A stretch of DNA of 64,000 bases. Origin: JAFGVL01 sp963662245. Its GTDB lineage: Bacteria; Bacteroidota; Bacteroidia; Bacteroidales; Paludibacteraceae. Location: contig CAXXVQ010000009.1 in assembly GCA_963662245.2 (NCBI GenBank), positions 1 through 64,000 of the forward strand, given 5' to 3'. Below the pieces are notes generated by a model, which ran no database searches, had not been told where the DNA came from, and was given only the letters and a program-made list of their open reading frames with translations. Of the stretch, positions 55,986 through 64,000 are shown piece by piece. How positions within the stretch are numbered: the first letter of the stretch is position 1; each line of letters starts with the position of its first letter. Position numbers and translations under genes: made by a program.

Positions 55986-56000
55986 AACTGAATATATTCC

Positions 56001-57179
56001 TTATTTCTTCGGATAATTTTGATACAAAATTGCCTTTTTCAACTTCACAGAAACCGCTAAAGGCAACAAAAGGAAAATCAGAAGTGCCAAGAAACTCATT
56101 GCCTCATATTTAAAGTCTGAGCCATTCAAAGCAAAGTTTTGATATATTTTAAAATAATACCTCAATGGGAAAATATTACTCAACGCATGCATTGATGGCA
56201 ACATATTTTCCACCGGAAATGAGAAACCTGAGAACGAAAATGCCAATACGCCATATAATGAAGACATACTTAACGCATCCCTTAGCCTTGGTATCAAACC
56301 AATCATAAATACGCCCACTGCCTGAGCTGCAAGAACCAACATGAATGTATCAAGGAACATCCATAAAATACTTGCATTTAATGGGTATTTCAACAATTGG
56401 AATAGGATAACATTATACAATATCCCCATTATCAAGAATGAAATAGTGTATGGCAATAATTTCCCACCCAAAGCTTTAAAGAATGAATAGTTAGCCGTTT
56501 TCAACCATTGTCTTGATGTCTTATGCTTCAACTCTATCCCAATACAATAAACTGTTGTAAGCAAAATAAGCAACTCAAAAACTCCCGGAATAATCAAATC
56601 TATCAGGTAAACAGAATAGTTGATATACGGATTCCCAATAGCGTGCACATCCGGTGCAATTGGCTGAATTTGTGCCATGGCAGCTCGCTCAGATTGCCCC
56701 TTTAGTTGTCGCGTTTGCAAATTGATTCCACCCGATAAGGTGGAAAGCATATAACTGAAGTTCTTTAATGTAAACGAACCTGGAATATAAAACGCTTGGG
56801 TGTAATAAAACGAAATCTTTGGCTGTGTGCGCAACATTATATCTTTCTCAAGATTTGCCGGAAGCTCAATAAAACCATAAATCTTACCTGTTTGCAAATC
56901 GGCTCTGGCTTCGGAGAAATTTTGATATCGAGCCACCACCTTGCTCGGTGCTGTAGCTTCAATCTGCCTCACCATTTTTCTGGATACATTGGAATTATCA
57001 TGGTCGATAACCCCAATAGGCAATTTCTCGGGCAAACCTTGTGGCATTAAGGATGCAAAAAAGATATAACTAGCCAAGGGGATAATTACGATCATTATCA
57101 CATAAATCGGGTGCTTAGCCATTAGCCTTAACTCCCTGCGTATTACATTACCAAAGCTGTTATCTTTTTTCAAATGCAT
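56001..57179 (-). CDS. ABC-2-type export permease, first
   Basis: 392 residues with the same architecture as its neighbour (helix near the N-terminus, extracytoplasmic domain, C-terminal helices), from which it probably arose by duplication. The two may form a heterodimer. It lies 18 bp from the HlyD gene. Confidence 0.88.
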   Translation of the reverse strand: MHLKKDNSFGNVIRRELRLMAKHPIYVIMIVIIPLASYIFFASLMPQGLPEKLPIGVIDHDNSNVSRKMVRQIEATAPSKVVARYQNFSEARADLQTGKIYGFIELPANLEKDIMLRTQPKISFYYTQAFYIPGSFTLKNFSYMLSTLSGGINLQTRQLKGQSERAAMAQIQPIAPDVHAIGNPYINYSVYLIDLIIPGVFELLILLTTVYCIGIELKHKTSRQWLKTANYSFFKALGGKLLPYTISFLIMGILYNVILFQLLKYPLNASILWMFLDTFMLVLAAQAVGVFMIGLIPRLRDALSMSSLYGVLAFSFSGFSFPVENMLPSMHALSNIFPLRYYFKIYQNFALNGSDFKYEAMSFLALLIFLLLPLAVSVKLKKAILYQNYPKK

Positions 57180-57197
57180 ATTCTATTTATCTAAAGA

Positions 57198-58223
57198 TTA
57201 GATTTCTTCTTCTAAAATCACGCTCATACCCGGGCGTAAATCTTTAACTGGAGCTACCGGTTTTGCTCTTACTTCAAATGTTCTTACATCAAATTCACCC
57301 GAAGTTTTTGTAGCTCTCCATGTAGCATAACTTCCTAAAGCTTTAATGTAGCTAACTTTTACTTTCACTTTTTGATTATCCAAAGCAGGAATAGTTACTG
57401 TAAGTTCAGCTCCCATTTTTATTTTAGACAATAAATTTTCTTTGACATTAAAAGTCATCCAGCAATCACTTAAATCTACAAGGTTCATGATAGGAGCTCC
57501 TTGACCAACAAGTTCACCTACTTGAGGGAAAATTTCAGAAACCTCAGCATCAATAGGAGCTGTTAATTTTGTTTCCGGCACATATGCTTCAACCTCTGAA
57601 ACAGCACCTTTTGCTCTTTCCACCATAGCTTTTGCAGCTAGTTTATCTTCAACACGAGCACCTTCTTTAGCCATATCATATTGGGTTTTTGCAGCTTTCT
57701 CAGTTGCCACAGCAGCATGATATTTAGCCTCTGCCTCATCAAATTTCTGTGCTGGTATAATCTCATTTTCATACAGCTTTTTAGCACGCTCATATGATTT
57801 CACTGTCACATCTAAACCTGCTTTGGCTTTTTGCCACATTTCAAATGCTGCAGCCACTTGTTCTTTTCTTGCACCTGTTTGAGCTTTCAAGTTCTGAGCC
57901 TCAGCTCCACTTTGAGCAGCCTCAGCTTGTGCAAGTTTTGCATATAACTCTGGTGAATCAATCTCAACCAATAAATCTCCGGCAGAAACCTTGTCACCTT
58001 CTGACACCTTAAGTTCTTGAATTCTTCCCGGAAGTTTACTTGAGATTCTAACTTCTGTAGCCTCTACTTCACCTTGAATAATTTCAGGTTCCGGCTTAAA
58101 TACAATCCATCCGATTAATGCAACAAGAAGGATTACTCCCATCAGTGTGGATAAACCTATAAGTAAATTTGCTTTACTTTTTGAAAGGCTTGCTTGTACC
58201 AACTCTTTTTTATTTGTCTTCAT
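57198..58223 (-). CDS. HlyD-family periplasmic adaptor
   Basis: 341 residues. One N-terminal membrane helix (about 19-44), a biotinyl-lipoyl-like region (GRIQELKVSEGDKVSAGDLL), a helical hairpin with coiled coil, and a barrel domain. It bridges the inner permeases to TolC. Confidence 0.93.
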   Translation of the reverse strand: MKTNKKELVQASLSKSKANLLIGLSTLMGVILLVALIGWIVFKPEPEIIQGEVEATEVRISSKLPGRIQELKVSEGDKVSAGDLLVEIDSPELYAKLAQAEAAQSGAEAQNLKAQTGARKEQVAAAFEMWQKAKAGLDVTVKSYERAKKLYENEIIPAQKFDEAEAKYHAAVATEKAAKTQYDMAKEGARVEDKLAAKAMVERAKGAVSEVEAYVPETKLTAPIDAEVSEIFPQVGELVGQGAPIMNLVDLSDCWMTFNVKENLLSKIKMGAELTVTIPALDNQKVKVKVSYIKALGSYATWRATKTSGEFDVRTFEVRAKPVAPVKDLRPGMSVILEEEI

Positions 58224-58235
58224 GTTATCAATTAA

Positions 58236-59705
58236 TTATTTTAAGTTTCCTATAGCTTTTAATAAATATACTTCACACAATCTTTGATCTATTCTAGCAT
58301 CAATGTCTTCAGAATTTGCTTTCAACCATGCTGTTTGAGCTTGCATAAGTACAGTCGGTTCAACTACTCCTGACTCAAAACCAACGGTAGCAAAACGAAG
58401 ATTCTCTTCTGCTTGTTCTTTATTCGTTTTTGTTAATACCACTTTCCTATCAGCCTCAGTGATTTTAAATGAAGCCTGAGATATATCTAATTTTATTTTT
58501 TCACGAGCTTCTTCTAACTCATATTCAGCAATCTTCTTTTCAACTTTTGCTGCTTGAAGCGTGTGAAACCTTTCTCCAAAATGAAACAGAGGTATATTCA
58601 CAGCAACACCCACTTGCCACATTCCGTCAAACTCGTTTTGAACACCATTAAACATACTTGGGTTTGATACAATGTATCCGGCAGTTAATCCTGCATTTGG
58701 CAAAAATCGAGAGATCATTATTTTGCGATTTGATTCCGCAATATCTACTTTATTTTTCAATGCTGAAATCTCATATCTATTATCAATAGCACCTTCAACA
58801 TCAAGCACTGGATCAACCTTTTCTACTAATGGATCAATATCTTCATCTGCAAGGGAATAAACACTATCTAGAGGCAAACCACATAACTGTGAAAGAGCCA
58901 TTTTAGACAAACCAAGTCCGTTCTGTACTTTCACCAATGTCATCTGTGCCTCATTCAATTTTACCTTCACACTTAAACCATCAGATTTTGTCGCAACACC
59001 AAAGGCAATGGTTTTTTCCATATCGCTATCCATCTTCTTAAGCAGATCTACATAGCTTTGCGCTAACTTTTCTTTATTCTTAAGAGAAACCACTCTCCAA
59101 TATGCCGCATCAGTTTGTAAAAGCACTTCTGAAGTCTGACCATCTAACTTAGCTTCAGCAATCTGTTCTGTGAATTTTGCTATGCGATTCATTTCGATGA
59201 TTTTTCCTCCCATAAAAATAGGCTGAGTCAACATGATAGAACCTACAAACACATTTTCCATATCCACCTCAAATTCTTCTTCAGGAATATAAGCATAATT
59301 TTTCCACTGAATTTTTTCAGGATTTGTTTTGGGGTTAAAAGGAGCTCCGTCTGCATCTAAAGGTACTGGAGAACCATTTACCATTGTCCAGTTATTACTT
59401 ACTTGGTCAGCAGTAAAACCAAAACTTCCATCAGCCATTTTTGTTCCTACCGGAAGCAACTTGTCTTCTCCTAACAAAGAGAAGTTTTTCTCATTCCACA
59501 AATAGGCTCCATTTGCAGAAATGTTTGGTAAATACTGAGTAAAAGCAGCTTTCTTCATGCTTTTTGCCGCCTTTACTTTTTGTTGTGCTATCAACAAATC
59601 TTTGTTATGCCTCAACGCTAAATGTCTACATGAGTCAAGAGAAAGCTCTGCTTGAACTTGTAGCACTGCAACTAACAACACTAATAATGTAGCTATCCTT
59701 TTCAT
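58236..59705 (-). CDS. TolC-family outer-membrane efflux channel
   Basis: 489 residues with a signal peptide (to LQVQA). Long helical repeats typical of OEP domains; SLDSCRHLALRHNKDLLIAQ is a characteristic start. It is the outer-membrane exit duct of the operon's exporter. Confidence 0.93.
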   Translation of the reverse strand: MKRIATLLVLLVAVLQVQAELSLDSCRHLALRHNKDLLIAQQKVKAAKSMKKAAFTQYLPNISANGAYLWNEKNFSLLGEDKLLPVGTKMADGSFGFTADQVSNNWTMVNGSPVPLDADGAPFNPKTNPEKIQWKNYAYIPEEEFEVDMENVFVGSIMLTQPIFMGGKIIEMNRIAKFTEQIAEAKLDGQTSEVLLQTDAAYWRVVSLKNKEKLAQSYVDLLKKMDSDMEKTIAFGVATKSDGLSVKVKLNEAQMTLVKVQNGLGLSKMALSQLCGLPLDSVYSLADEDIDPLVEKVDPVLDVEGAIDNRYEISALKNKVDIAESNRKIMISRFLPNAGLTAGYIVSNPSMFNGVQNEFDGMWQVGVAVNIPLFHFGERFHTLQAAKVEKKIAEYELEEAREKIKLDISQASFKITEADRKVVLTKTNKEQAEENLRFATVGFESGVVEPTVLMQAQTAWLKANSEDIDARIDQRLCEVYLLKAIGNLK

Positions 59706-59735
59706 ATTTAATTAATTATATAATTTTCGAAAACA

Positions 59736-59753
59736 TAGTTGCATAAGCAACAA
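59736..59753. promoter_or_regulatory. Candidate MarR operator 2 (before tolC)
   Basis: TAGTTGCATAAGCAACAA contains a perfect GTTGC-ATAA-GCAAC palindrome (59738-59751). It sits by the tolC promoter region and matches operator 1 at 15 of 18 bases. Confidence 0.65.
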
Positions 59754-59777
59754 ATATTATAAATAAGAACCTTACTA

Positions 59778-60221
59778 TTAAGATAAGTTCTTTAAAATCT
59801 TTTTTAATGTTTGCTCTCCTCGATGAATTTCTTCTTCACTAATCCCTTGCAAAGAATCCTTCATAACATATAAAGATACTTTCCTAGCATGTTTATTGAC
59901 TTCGACACCGAGTTCTGTAATGTAAATCAGATTAATTCGCTTGTCATTTTCAGCAGTTTCTCTCCTCACCAATTGAAGTTTCTCTAAATTATCAATTAAA
60001 CGAGTAATACTTGGCTTGTCTCTAAATGTTGCTTCAGCAAGATCTTGCTGCGTAATTCCATCCTTATAACTAAGGGATAACAATACTGTCCATTGTTCTG
60101 GGGTAATATTAATCCCATTTGAACGGAAGTTTCTGTATAGTGCCCTGTTTATAGCTGTTGACACTCTCCCACTCAATATGCCAAATATGGCATCTTTATC
60201 TAAATTTAATTCTTCAATCAT
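59778..60221 (-). CDS. MarR-family regulator of the exporter
   Basis: 147 residues. Winged helix GITQQDLAEATFRDKPSITR and the wing region RRETAENDKRINLIYITE are typical. It heads the operon it probably represses; its own promoter holds operator 1 and tolC's holds operator 2. Ligand unknown. Confidence 0.92.
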   Translation of the reverse strand: MIEELNLDKDAIFGILSGRVSTAINRALYRNFRSNGINITPEQWTVLLSLSYKDGITQQDLAEATFRDKPSITRLIDNLEKLQLVRRETAENDKRINLIYITELGVEVNKHARKVSLYVMKDSLQGISEEEIHRGEQTLKKILKNLS

Positions 60222-60236
60222 AACTTAAAACTTTTT

Positions 60237-60254
60237 TAGTTGTCTATGCAACTA
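60237..60254. promoter_or_regulatory. Candidate MarR operator 1
   Basis: TAGTTG-TCTATG-CAACTA is a palindrome with 6-bp arms, starting 8 bp downstream of the minus-strand -7 box, so it covers the transcription start. Confidence 0.7.
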
Positions 60255-60262
60255 ATTGACTA

Positions 60263-60296
60263 CAAAAGTAAAATTTTTGCTGAAATAAGCATCAAA
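60263..60296 (-). promoter_or_regulatory. Promoter of the exporter operon
   Basis: Minus strand TTTG (60293-60296), 22 bp, TACTTTTG (60263-60270). Confidence 0.65.
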
Positions 60297-60299
60297 TAA

Positions 60300-60956
60300 T
60301 TAACGATTATTTTTCTGAAATAATATCATAAAATTTTCCAACAGCTGAAGTTGTAGCTGTTCCATGGGGATTTCAAGTATAAAAACAATCTGCCGGTAAA
60401 TTTGTTCAATCGACTCAAAAGAATCATCCGTTTCTAGGAATAGTTTTTCTAAAGGAATATTCTGAACTACTTCCCTCATATGACTTATTCCCTTCCCAAG
60501 AGAAAGATAAAAACCATGTCGAAGCAAATCATCGGCAAGCTCTTTCTTTCCCCTAAAACCGTGGATAATCCAAGGCTGCTTAGGTTGCAAATCTTTTTTT
60601 AAAATAACTAACTCGTTGTATGCTTTTACACAATGAATTATTAGCGGCTTCTGAACAGCCTCTGAAATCTCAATTTGCTTTATAAAAGCTTCCTGCTGCA
60701 ACTGAAATGGCGTATCACACACCTTATCTAAGCCGGCTTCTCCAATTGCCAACACAAGTTTATCTACAGCAAAAGTTTGTAACTCTTGTAACTGCAACAA
60801 ATAATCATCCTTGATATACCATGGATGCAAGCCAACAGAAAAGAATTTATCTGAATATTGTAAAAGTGAAGATTTAATTTCCTGTGGAAAACAATTTTTC
60901 AATTCAAGTGAGTTCCTGGAAAATTGATGCGTGTGTATATCAATAAACTGACTCAT
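60300..60956 (-). CDS. TatD-family hydrolase
   Basis: 218 residues from the ATG at 60956, which overlaps the yidD stop as ATGA; the longer start is unlikely. Metal site FIDIHTHQFS at the N-terminus and LFLETDDSFE near the end are typical. TatD enzymes are metal-dependent deoxyribonucleases; this one is short, and its substrate is unknown. Confidence 0.85.
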   Translation of the reverse strand: MSQFIDIHTHQFSRNSLELKNCFPQEIKSSLLQYSDKFFSVGLHPWYIKDDYLLQLQELQTFAVDKLVLAIGEAGLDKVCDTPFQLQQEAFIKQIEISEAVQKPLIIHCVKAYNELVILKKDLQPKQPWIIHGFRGKKELADDLLRHGFYLSLGKGISHMREVVQNIPLEKLFLETDDSFESIEQIYRQIVFILEIPMEQLQLQLLENFMILFQKNNR

Positions 60957-61195
60957 GGCACAGGATCGTATCCACTCCCACCCCAAGGATTACAGCTTAG
61001 GATTCTTTTTATAGCTAACCAAGGACCTTTGATTGGTCCATATTTCTTAATGGCCTCAACTGAATACTGAGAACAGGTTGGAGTATAACGACATGAAGGT
61101 GGCAGCATAGGCGAAATTGCTCGCTGATAAAAGTAAATCGGCAGCAATAACAGAAATACGAAAAACCTCTTAATTATATTAATCACGCTTTTCAT
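60953..61195 (-). CDS. yidD: Membrane protein insertion efficiency factor
   Basis: 80 residues. YQRAISPMLPPSCRYTPTCS with SCNPWGGSGYDPVP is the YidD signature. Helps YidC-mediated insertion. Overlaps rnpA by 17 bp and tatD by 4 bp, hence translationally coupled. Confidence 0.95.
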   Translation of the reverse strand: MKSVINIIKRFFVFLLLLPIYFYQRAISPMLPPSCRYTPTCSQYSVEAIKKYGPIKGPWLAIKRILSCNPWGGSGYDPVP

Positions 61196-61577
61196 CTAAC
61201 CGTTTTATTAATTTTTCAAAAGCATCTTGCATCTTCTTCTCAATCTTCTCATATGGCAAAGCCTCATCAGAAACATAATTAATTCCAAGATTCAGACTAA
61301 AATCCTTATCTGAAAGATATTCCCACAAGGGACTCCTATTTAATCGATAAGCCTCACGAATACGACGCTTCAACAAGTTACGATCATGAGCCCTTTTGAA
61401 TCGTTTCTTAGGCACGCTAATAACCACCTTAGCCGGAACCTTATCATCTTTTTCATCAGACAAATAAACTACACGCAAAGGGTATGAAATAAACGCATCA
61501 CCTTCTGTGTAAAGTTTGGCAACACGAATCTCTCCTGTAAGTTTATGTTGTTTGGGAAATTTATTGGTATAAGGCAT
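61179..61577 (-). CDS. rnpA: Ribonuclease P protein component
   Basis: 132 residues from 61577. The RNA-binding core KRFKRAHDRNLLKRRIREAY is diagnostic. It assists tRNA 5'-end maturation. A further in-frame ATG at 61601 lies in the preceding terminator hairpin and is rejected. A perfect -7 box lies inside that hairpin at 61604-61611. Confidence 0.95.
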   Translation of the reverse strand: MPYTNKFPKQHKLTGEIRVAKLYTEGDAFISYPLRVVYLSDEKDDKVPAKVVISVPKKRFKRAHDRNLLKRRIREAYRLNRSPLWEYLSDKDFSLNLGINYVSDEALPYEKIEKKMQDAFEKLIKRLDEKRD

Positions 61578-61595
61578 ATAATTAGTGATAAAAAG

Positions 61596-61639
61596 AAACA
61601 TCCCAAAGATACTGATTCTCAGCTAATCTTGGGATGTTT
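61596..61639 (-). terminator. Terminator of hemD, with embedded -7 box of rnpA
   Basis: AAACATCCCAAAGAT (61596-61610) and ATCTTGGGATGTTT (61626-61639) pair with one bulge, then TTTCTTTTT on the minus strand. Minus-strand TATCTTTG (61604-61611) lies in the stem. Confidence 0.75.
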
Positions 61640-61662
61640 GTATGAGTTTGATAAACAGTGGC

Positions 61663-62457
61663 TTATTTTGTTACCTGTTTCACTGTTTTTTGATTTTCTT
61701 TCAAATAATAATCTAAAGCTGTAGTCATTGAAGTAAATTGTGGTTGCGGAACTTCTAAGTCCAAACGCAAACCAGCTTCACTTAAAGCTTGTACAGTTGT
61801 TTTTCCAAAACAAGCAATTTTAATATCATTTTGCTGAAAATTAGGGAAATTCTTCATTAAGGAAACGACTCCTGAAGGGCTAAAGAACACTAACATATCG
61901 TAGTTGAATTCTTCATCAGGGCCGAAATCGTTACTAACAGTTTTGTACATAACACCCTTATTGTAAGTAAACTTATTACTATCTAATAAAGATGTAACTT
62001 CATCATTTAAGGTATCTGTACATGCAAGCAGGTACTTTTCAGAGGCATGTTTCAACATCACAGTAATCAACTCAGGTAACTTACCTGTACTACCAAAAAA
62101 AACCTTACGCTTTCTGTATTGAATGTACTTTTGAAGATACAAAGCTACTGATTCAGAAATACAGAAATACTTCATGTCCTCAGGCACAGTAAGTCTCATT
62201 TCTTGGCACAAACGGAAGAAATTATCAATTCCGGTGCGTGCAGTAAAAATGATGGCAGTATGATCCAATATTGAAACTTTTTGAGCTCTAAAATCTTTTG
62301 CCGGAACAGGCTCAATCTTGATAAAAGGTCTAAAATCGATTTTTACACCGTATTTATCAATAATATCAAAATAAGGAGATTTTTCACCTGATGGCTTTGG
62401 CTGAGAAATAAGGATTTTTTTGATTTTCAAAGCATTTACTTTTAAGGTGTGAGACAA
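61663..62457 (-). CDS. hemD: Uroporphyrinogen-III synthase
   Basis: 264 residues. Closes and inverts ring D of hydroxymethylbilane in heme and corrin synthesis. The divergent family is matched by its length, KKILISQPKPSGEKSPY and DHTAIIFTARTGIDNFF. It follows the DUF4271 gene by 11 bp, a common Bacteroidota order. Confidence 0.88.
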   Translation of the reverse strand: MSHTLKVNALKIKKILISQPKPSGEKSPYFDIIDKYGVKIDFRPFIKIEPVPAKDFRAQKVSILDHTAIIFTARTGIDNFFRLCQEMRLTVPEDMKYFCISESVALYLQKYIQYRKRKVFFGSTGKLPELITVMLKHASEKYLLACTDTLNDEVTSLLDSNKFTYNKGVMYKTVSNDFGPDEEFNYDMLVFFSPSGVVSLMKNFPNFQQNDIKIACFGKTTVQALSEAGLRLDLEVPQPQFTSMTTALDYYLKENQKTVKQVTK

Positions 62458-62468
62458 AAATTTTCTTC

Positions 62469-63257
62469 TTAGATTAGGGCTTTTAACACTATAAAAATAG
62501 GTAAAATTTCAAGGGTACAAAGATACAATATTATATAGAAAAATGTGATAATATTTTGAAGAAAGATTTGGCTTGTCTTTAAAAATGTTAACAAAATCAC
62601 AAAAATTGTAACAATTAAAGCTATTACAAGGCTGAAATTGTGAAAATTATTAGGGGCATAAATCAAGAAAACAACAACTGGAAATAACCCTAAAGCATAC
62701 CCAAACATGATGGTAAAATACGAACGAATAAAAATATCATTAGCTCCCGACCCGAAAAAAACAAAGTTTAGGAATCGAAATAACAACCATTTCACCAATA
62801 AAAACACAGAAGCTAAGCCAATAAAGAAAAGTAAATATGTGCTTTTCTGTTCAAAAGAAATACTTAGTTGTGTGTCGTATGTAACTGTATGCAGAAACAA
62901 GCCCATTGAGCAAATAAACAAGAACACAAAATTCGTGTTTAGCTTAAACTGACTTACAGCGGATTCAATAAATATACTTGAACGCTCCTTCAGATAAAAG
63001 AAATCATTGATGGTTTCAAAAATCACCTTTCTTCCGGTAGTAATAACATAACCATAACTGAAAACCATTGCCAATAAAAGTATCGGAACAAACATATTTG
63101 AACCAACAGTTTCTGGAATTGCTTTCCCGGCATAACCGGCAAATTGCAAAGCAACTGGTGCAGCTACTACTTTTTGAACTACTGTGTCCAAAGTATCAGC
63201 TGAAATCACAGAAAGAGTTTGTAAACTGTCGTTTATTATTGCAGAAGTTATCGGCAT
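62469..63257 (-). CDS. DUF4271 membrane protein
   Basis: 262 residues, six or more hydrophobic segments; family DUF4271, unknown function, usually next to hemD as here. Inner membrane. The LOG-like gene lies 9 bp before it. Confidence 0.88.
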   Translation of the reverse strand: MPITSAIINDSLQTLSVISADTLDTVVQKVVAAPVALQFAGYAGKAIPETVGSNMFVPILLLAMVFSYGYVITTGRKVIFETINDFFYLKERSSIFIESAVSQFKLNTNFVFLFICSMGLFLHTVTYDTQLSISFEQKSTYLLFFIGLASVFLLVKWLLFRFLNFVFFGSGANDIFIRSYFTIMFGYALGLFPVVVFLIYAPNNFHNFSLVIALIVTIFVILLTFLKTSQIFLQNIITFFYIILYLCTLEILPIFIVLKALI

Positions 63258-63266
63258 ATCTTTTCT

Positions 63267-63848
63267 TTAAACTATAGCGTAATCTAATGGTTTATCACCC
63301 CAGTCAGGAGCATTTTTAACGATATCAATCACTTCCTCAGGCGAACTGACTACCGTCCATAAACCACCGTGCTCCTCACGCATAAATTTTTCATCAATGG
63401 CTTTTTTCAACATAGCCACCAACTCATCATAATAACCATTGATATTAACTATCACAATGGGTTTGGGGAATAAGCCCAGTTGTTTCCAGGTGATGATTTC
63501 AAGCAATTCTTCCATGGTACCACAGCCACCCGGCAAAGCCACCGCAGCATCAGATAACTGAGCCATTTTTGCTTTACGCTCATGCATGGTTTCAGTGATA
63601 ATTACCTTTTCCAAACCTTTGTGATGCCAATCTCTATCTTTCATAAAACGAGGAATTACACCTGTAATATCCCCACTATTTTCTAAAATAGAATCAGCTA
63701 AAGCACCCATCAAACCAACATGACCGGCACCATAAATACAGTGCAGATTATTTTGTGCAAGTAAGCTCCCTAGCTGAGTTGCCGCATCTAAAAAAACAGG
63801 ATTTACTTTTGCGCTAGAAGCACAATAAACACAAAGGCTTTGAACCAT
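63267..63848 (-). CDS. LOG-family (TIGR00730) nucleotide 5'-monophosphate phosphoribohydrolase-like protein
   Basis: 193 residues. Rossmann-type fold with PGGCGTMEELLEIITW and GVIPRFMKDRDW motifs. Relatives remove ribose phosphate from cytokinin nucleotides; the bacterial substrate is unsettled. Cytosolic. First gene of the 63848-61663 minus operon. Confidence 0.93.
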   Translation of the reverse strand: MVQSLCVYCASSAKVNPVFLDAATQLGSLLAQNNLHCIYGAGHVGLMGALADSILENSGDITGVIPRFMKDRDWHHKGLEKVIITETMHERKAKMAQLSDAAVALPGGCGTMEELLEIITWKQLGLFPKPIVIVNINGYYDELVAMLKKAIDEKFMREEHGGLWTVVSSPEEVIDIVKNAPDWGDKPLDYAIV

Positions 63849-63886
63849 AACTGGAATTTTGATGCAAAAATACTGTTTTCTTTCTT

Positions 63887-63894
63887 TATATTTG
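63887..63894 (+). promoter_or_regulatory. -7 box of the final gene
   Basis: TATATTTG, 35 bp before the ATG at 63930. Confidence 0.5.
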
Positions 63895-63929
63895 AATTTC
63901 TAAAAGACTGTCACCATAATTTATCAAAA

Positions 63930-64000
63930 ATGTCTGAAACTAAAATACTTGTTACCGGAGCTACAGGCATGCTTGGAGCGCACTTACTATGGCAATTGCT
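63930..64000 (+). CDS. NAD-dependent epimerase-like protein, N-terminus only
   Basis: Only 23 codons are in the window. MSETKILVTGATGMLGAHLL has the GxxGxxG NAD-binding loop of an extended short-chain dehydrogenase or epimerase. Product beyond that is not determinable. Confidence 0.8.
   Translation, partial: MSETKILVTGATGMLGAHLLWQL

Noticed and set aside
1..64000. tRNA, rRNA, tmRNA, riboswitch or CRISPR
   Set aside because: No cloverleaf, T-loop, conserved aptamer or spaced repeat array was recognised by eye; a covariance-model scan would be the proper test.

Overview
The window looks like a chromosomal segment of a low-GC member of the Bacteroidota, probably in or near Bacteroidales. Three things point there. 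Most genes start without a Shine-Dalgarno sequence and sit behind promoters of the TTTG / TAnnTTTG type. There are many families known mainly from this phylum (DUF4271, DUF4294, DUF3078, DUF4403, BspA-like LRR protein with a C-terminal sorting domain, TonB-receptor-like beta-barrels). Short palindromic intergenic repeats recur. No rRNA, tRNA, CRISPR array, prophage or intact insertion sequence was seen. Coordinates were read by eye and no database search was run.

Layout, left to right. 1-1893: a cut lamin-tail surface protein facing aspartate-semialdehyde dehydrogenase. 2054-3597: three unrecognised membrane or secreted genes. 3838-6626: a compact operon of MarR-like regulator, thioredoxin lipoprotein, two tiny membrane proteins, cytosolic thioredoxin, an HMA-methyltransferase fusion and a small ferredoxin; this is the best candidate for an undescribed system. 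7115-9864: peroxiredoxin, facing a secreted BatD-like protein, a DUF5652 protein and a cation/proton antiporter. 9954-15706: DacB, BirA, an effector-binding-like protein, DUF4294, YchF and two lipoproteins. 16019-16972: a Fic enzyme bracketed by direct repeats. 17502-19893: argR, a GNAT enzyme and argG. 20163-25937: EF-P, TsaE, MscS, a barrel protein, DUF4403 and a U32 RNA-modification protein. 26217-30556: BspA-like protein, DusB and an HMA-fused permease. 31036-39332: DNA polymerase I, a long-chain prenyl synthase, YwbE, nitroreductase, GpmI and DUF3078. 39535-48063: TopA, coiled-coil protein, amidase, AroQ, pyruvate kinase and a beta-barrel receptor. 48077-54591: NlpC/LysM hydrolase, a second prenyl synthase, Ddl, RluD-like, PASTA protein and L34 (rpmH, below the size of most ORF calls). 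54726-60221: a MarR-controlled TolC/HlyD/two-permease exporter. 60300-63848: TatD, YidD, RnpA, HemD, DUF4271 and a LOG-type protein. The last 71 bases begin an epimerase-like gene.

How the parts fit. Several clusters handle redox and metal stress: two thioredoxins, ferredoxin, peroxiredoxin, and HMA domains fused to a methyltransferase and to a permease. Others serve the envelope (DacB, Ddl, PASTA, NlpC, amidase, prenyl synthases) or core metabolism. Regulation can be read directly in places. The exporter operon has two matching 18-bp palindromes at its two promoters. The arg operon has a pair of ARG-box-like sites 22 bp apart plus a 13-bp leader hairpin. Four DnaA-box-like 9-mers with an exact 11-bp period lie upstream of dacB. 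Repeats of at least four kinds fill the larger gaps (3.6, 6.7, 15.8, 17.0-17.4, 22.5 and 30.7-31.0 kb).
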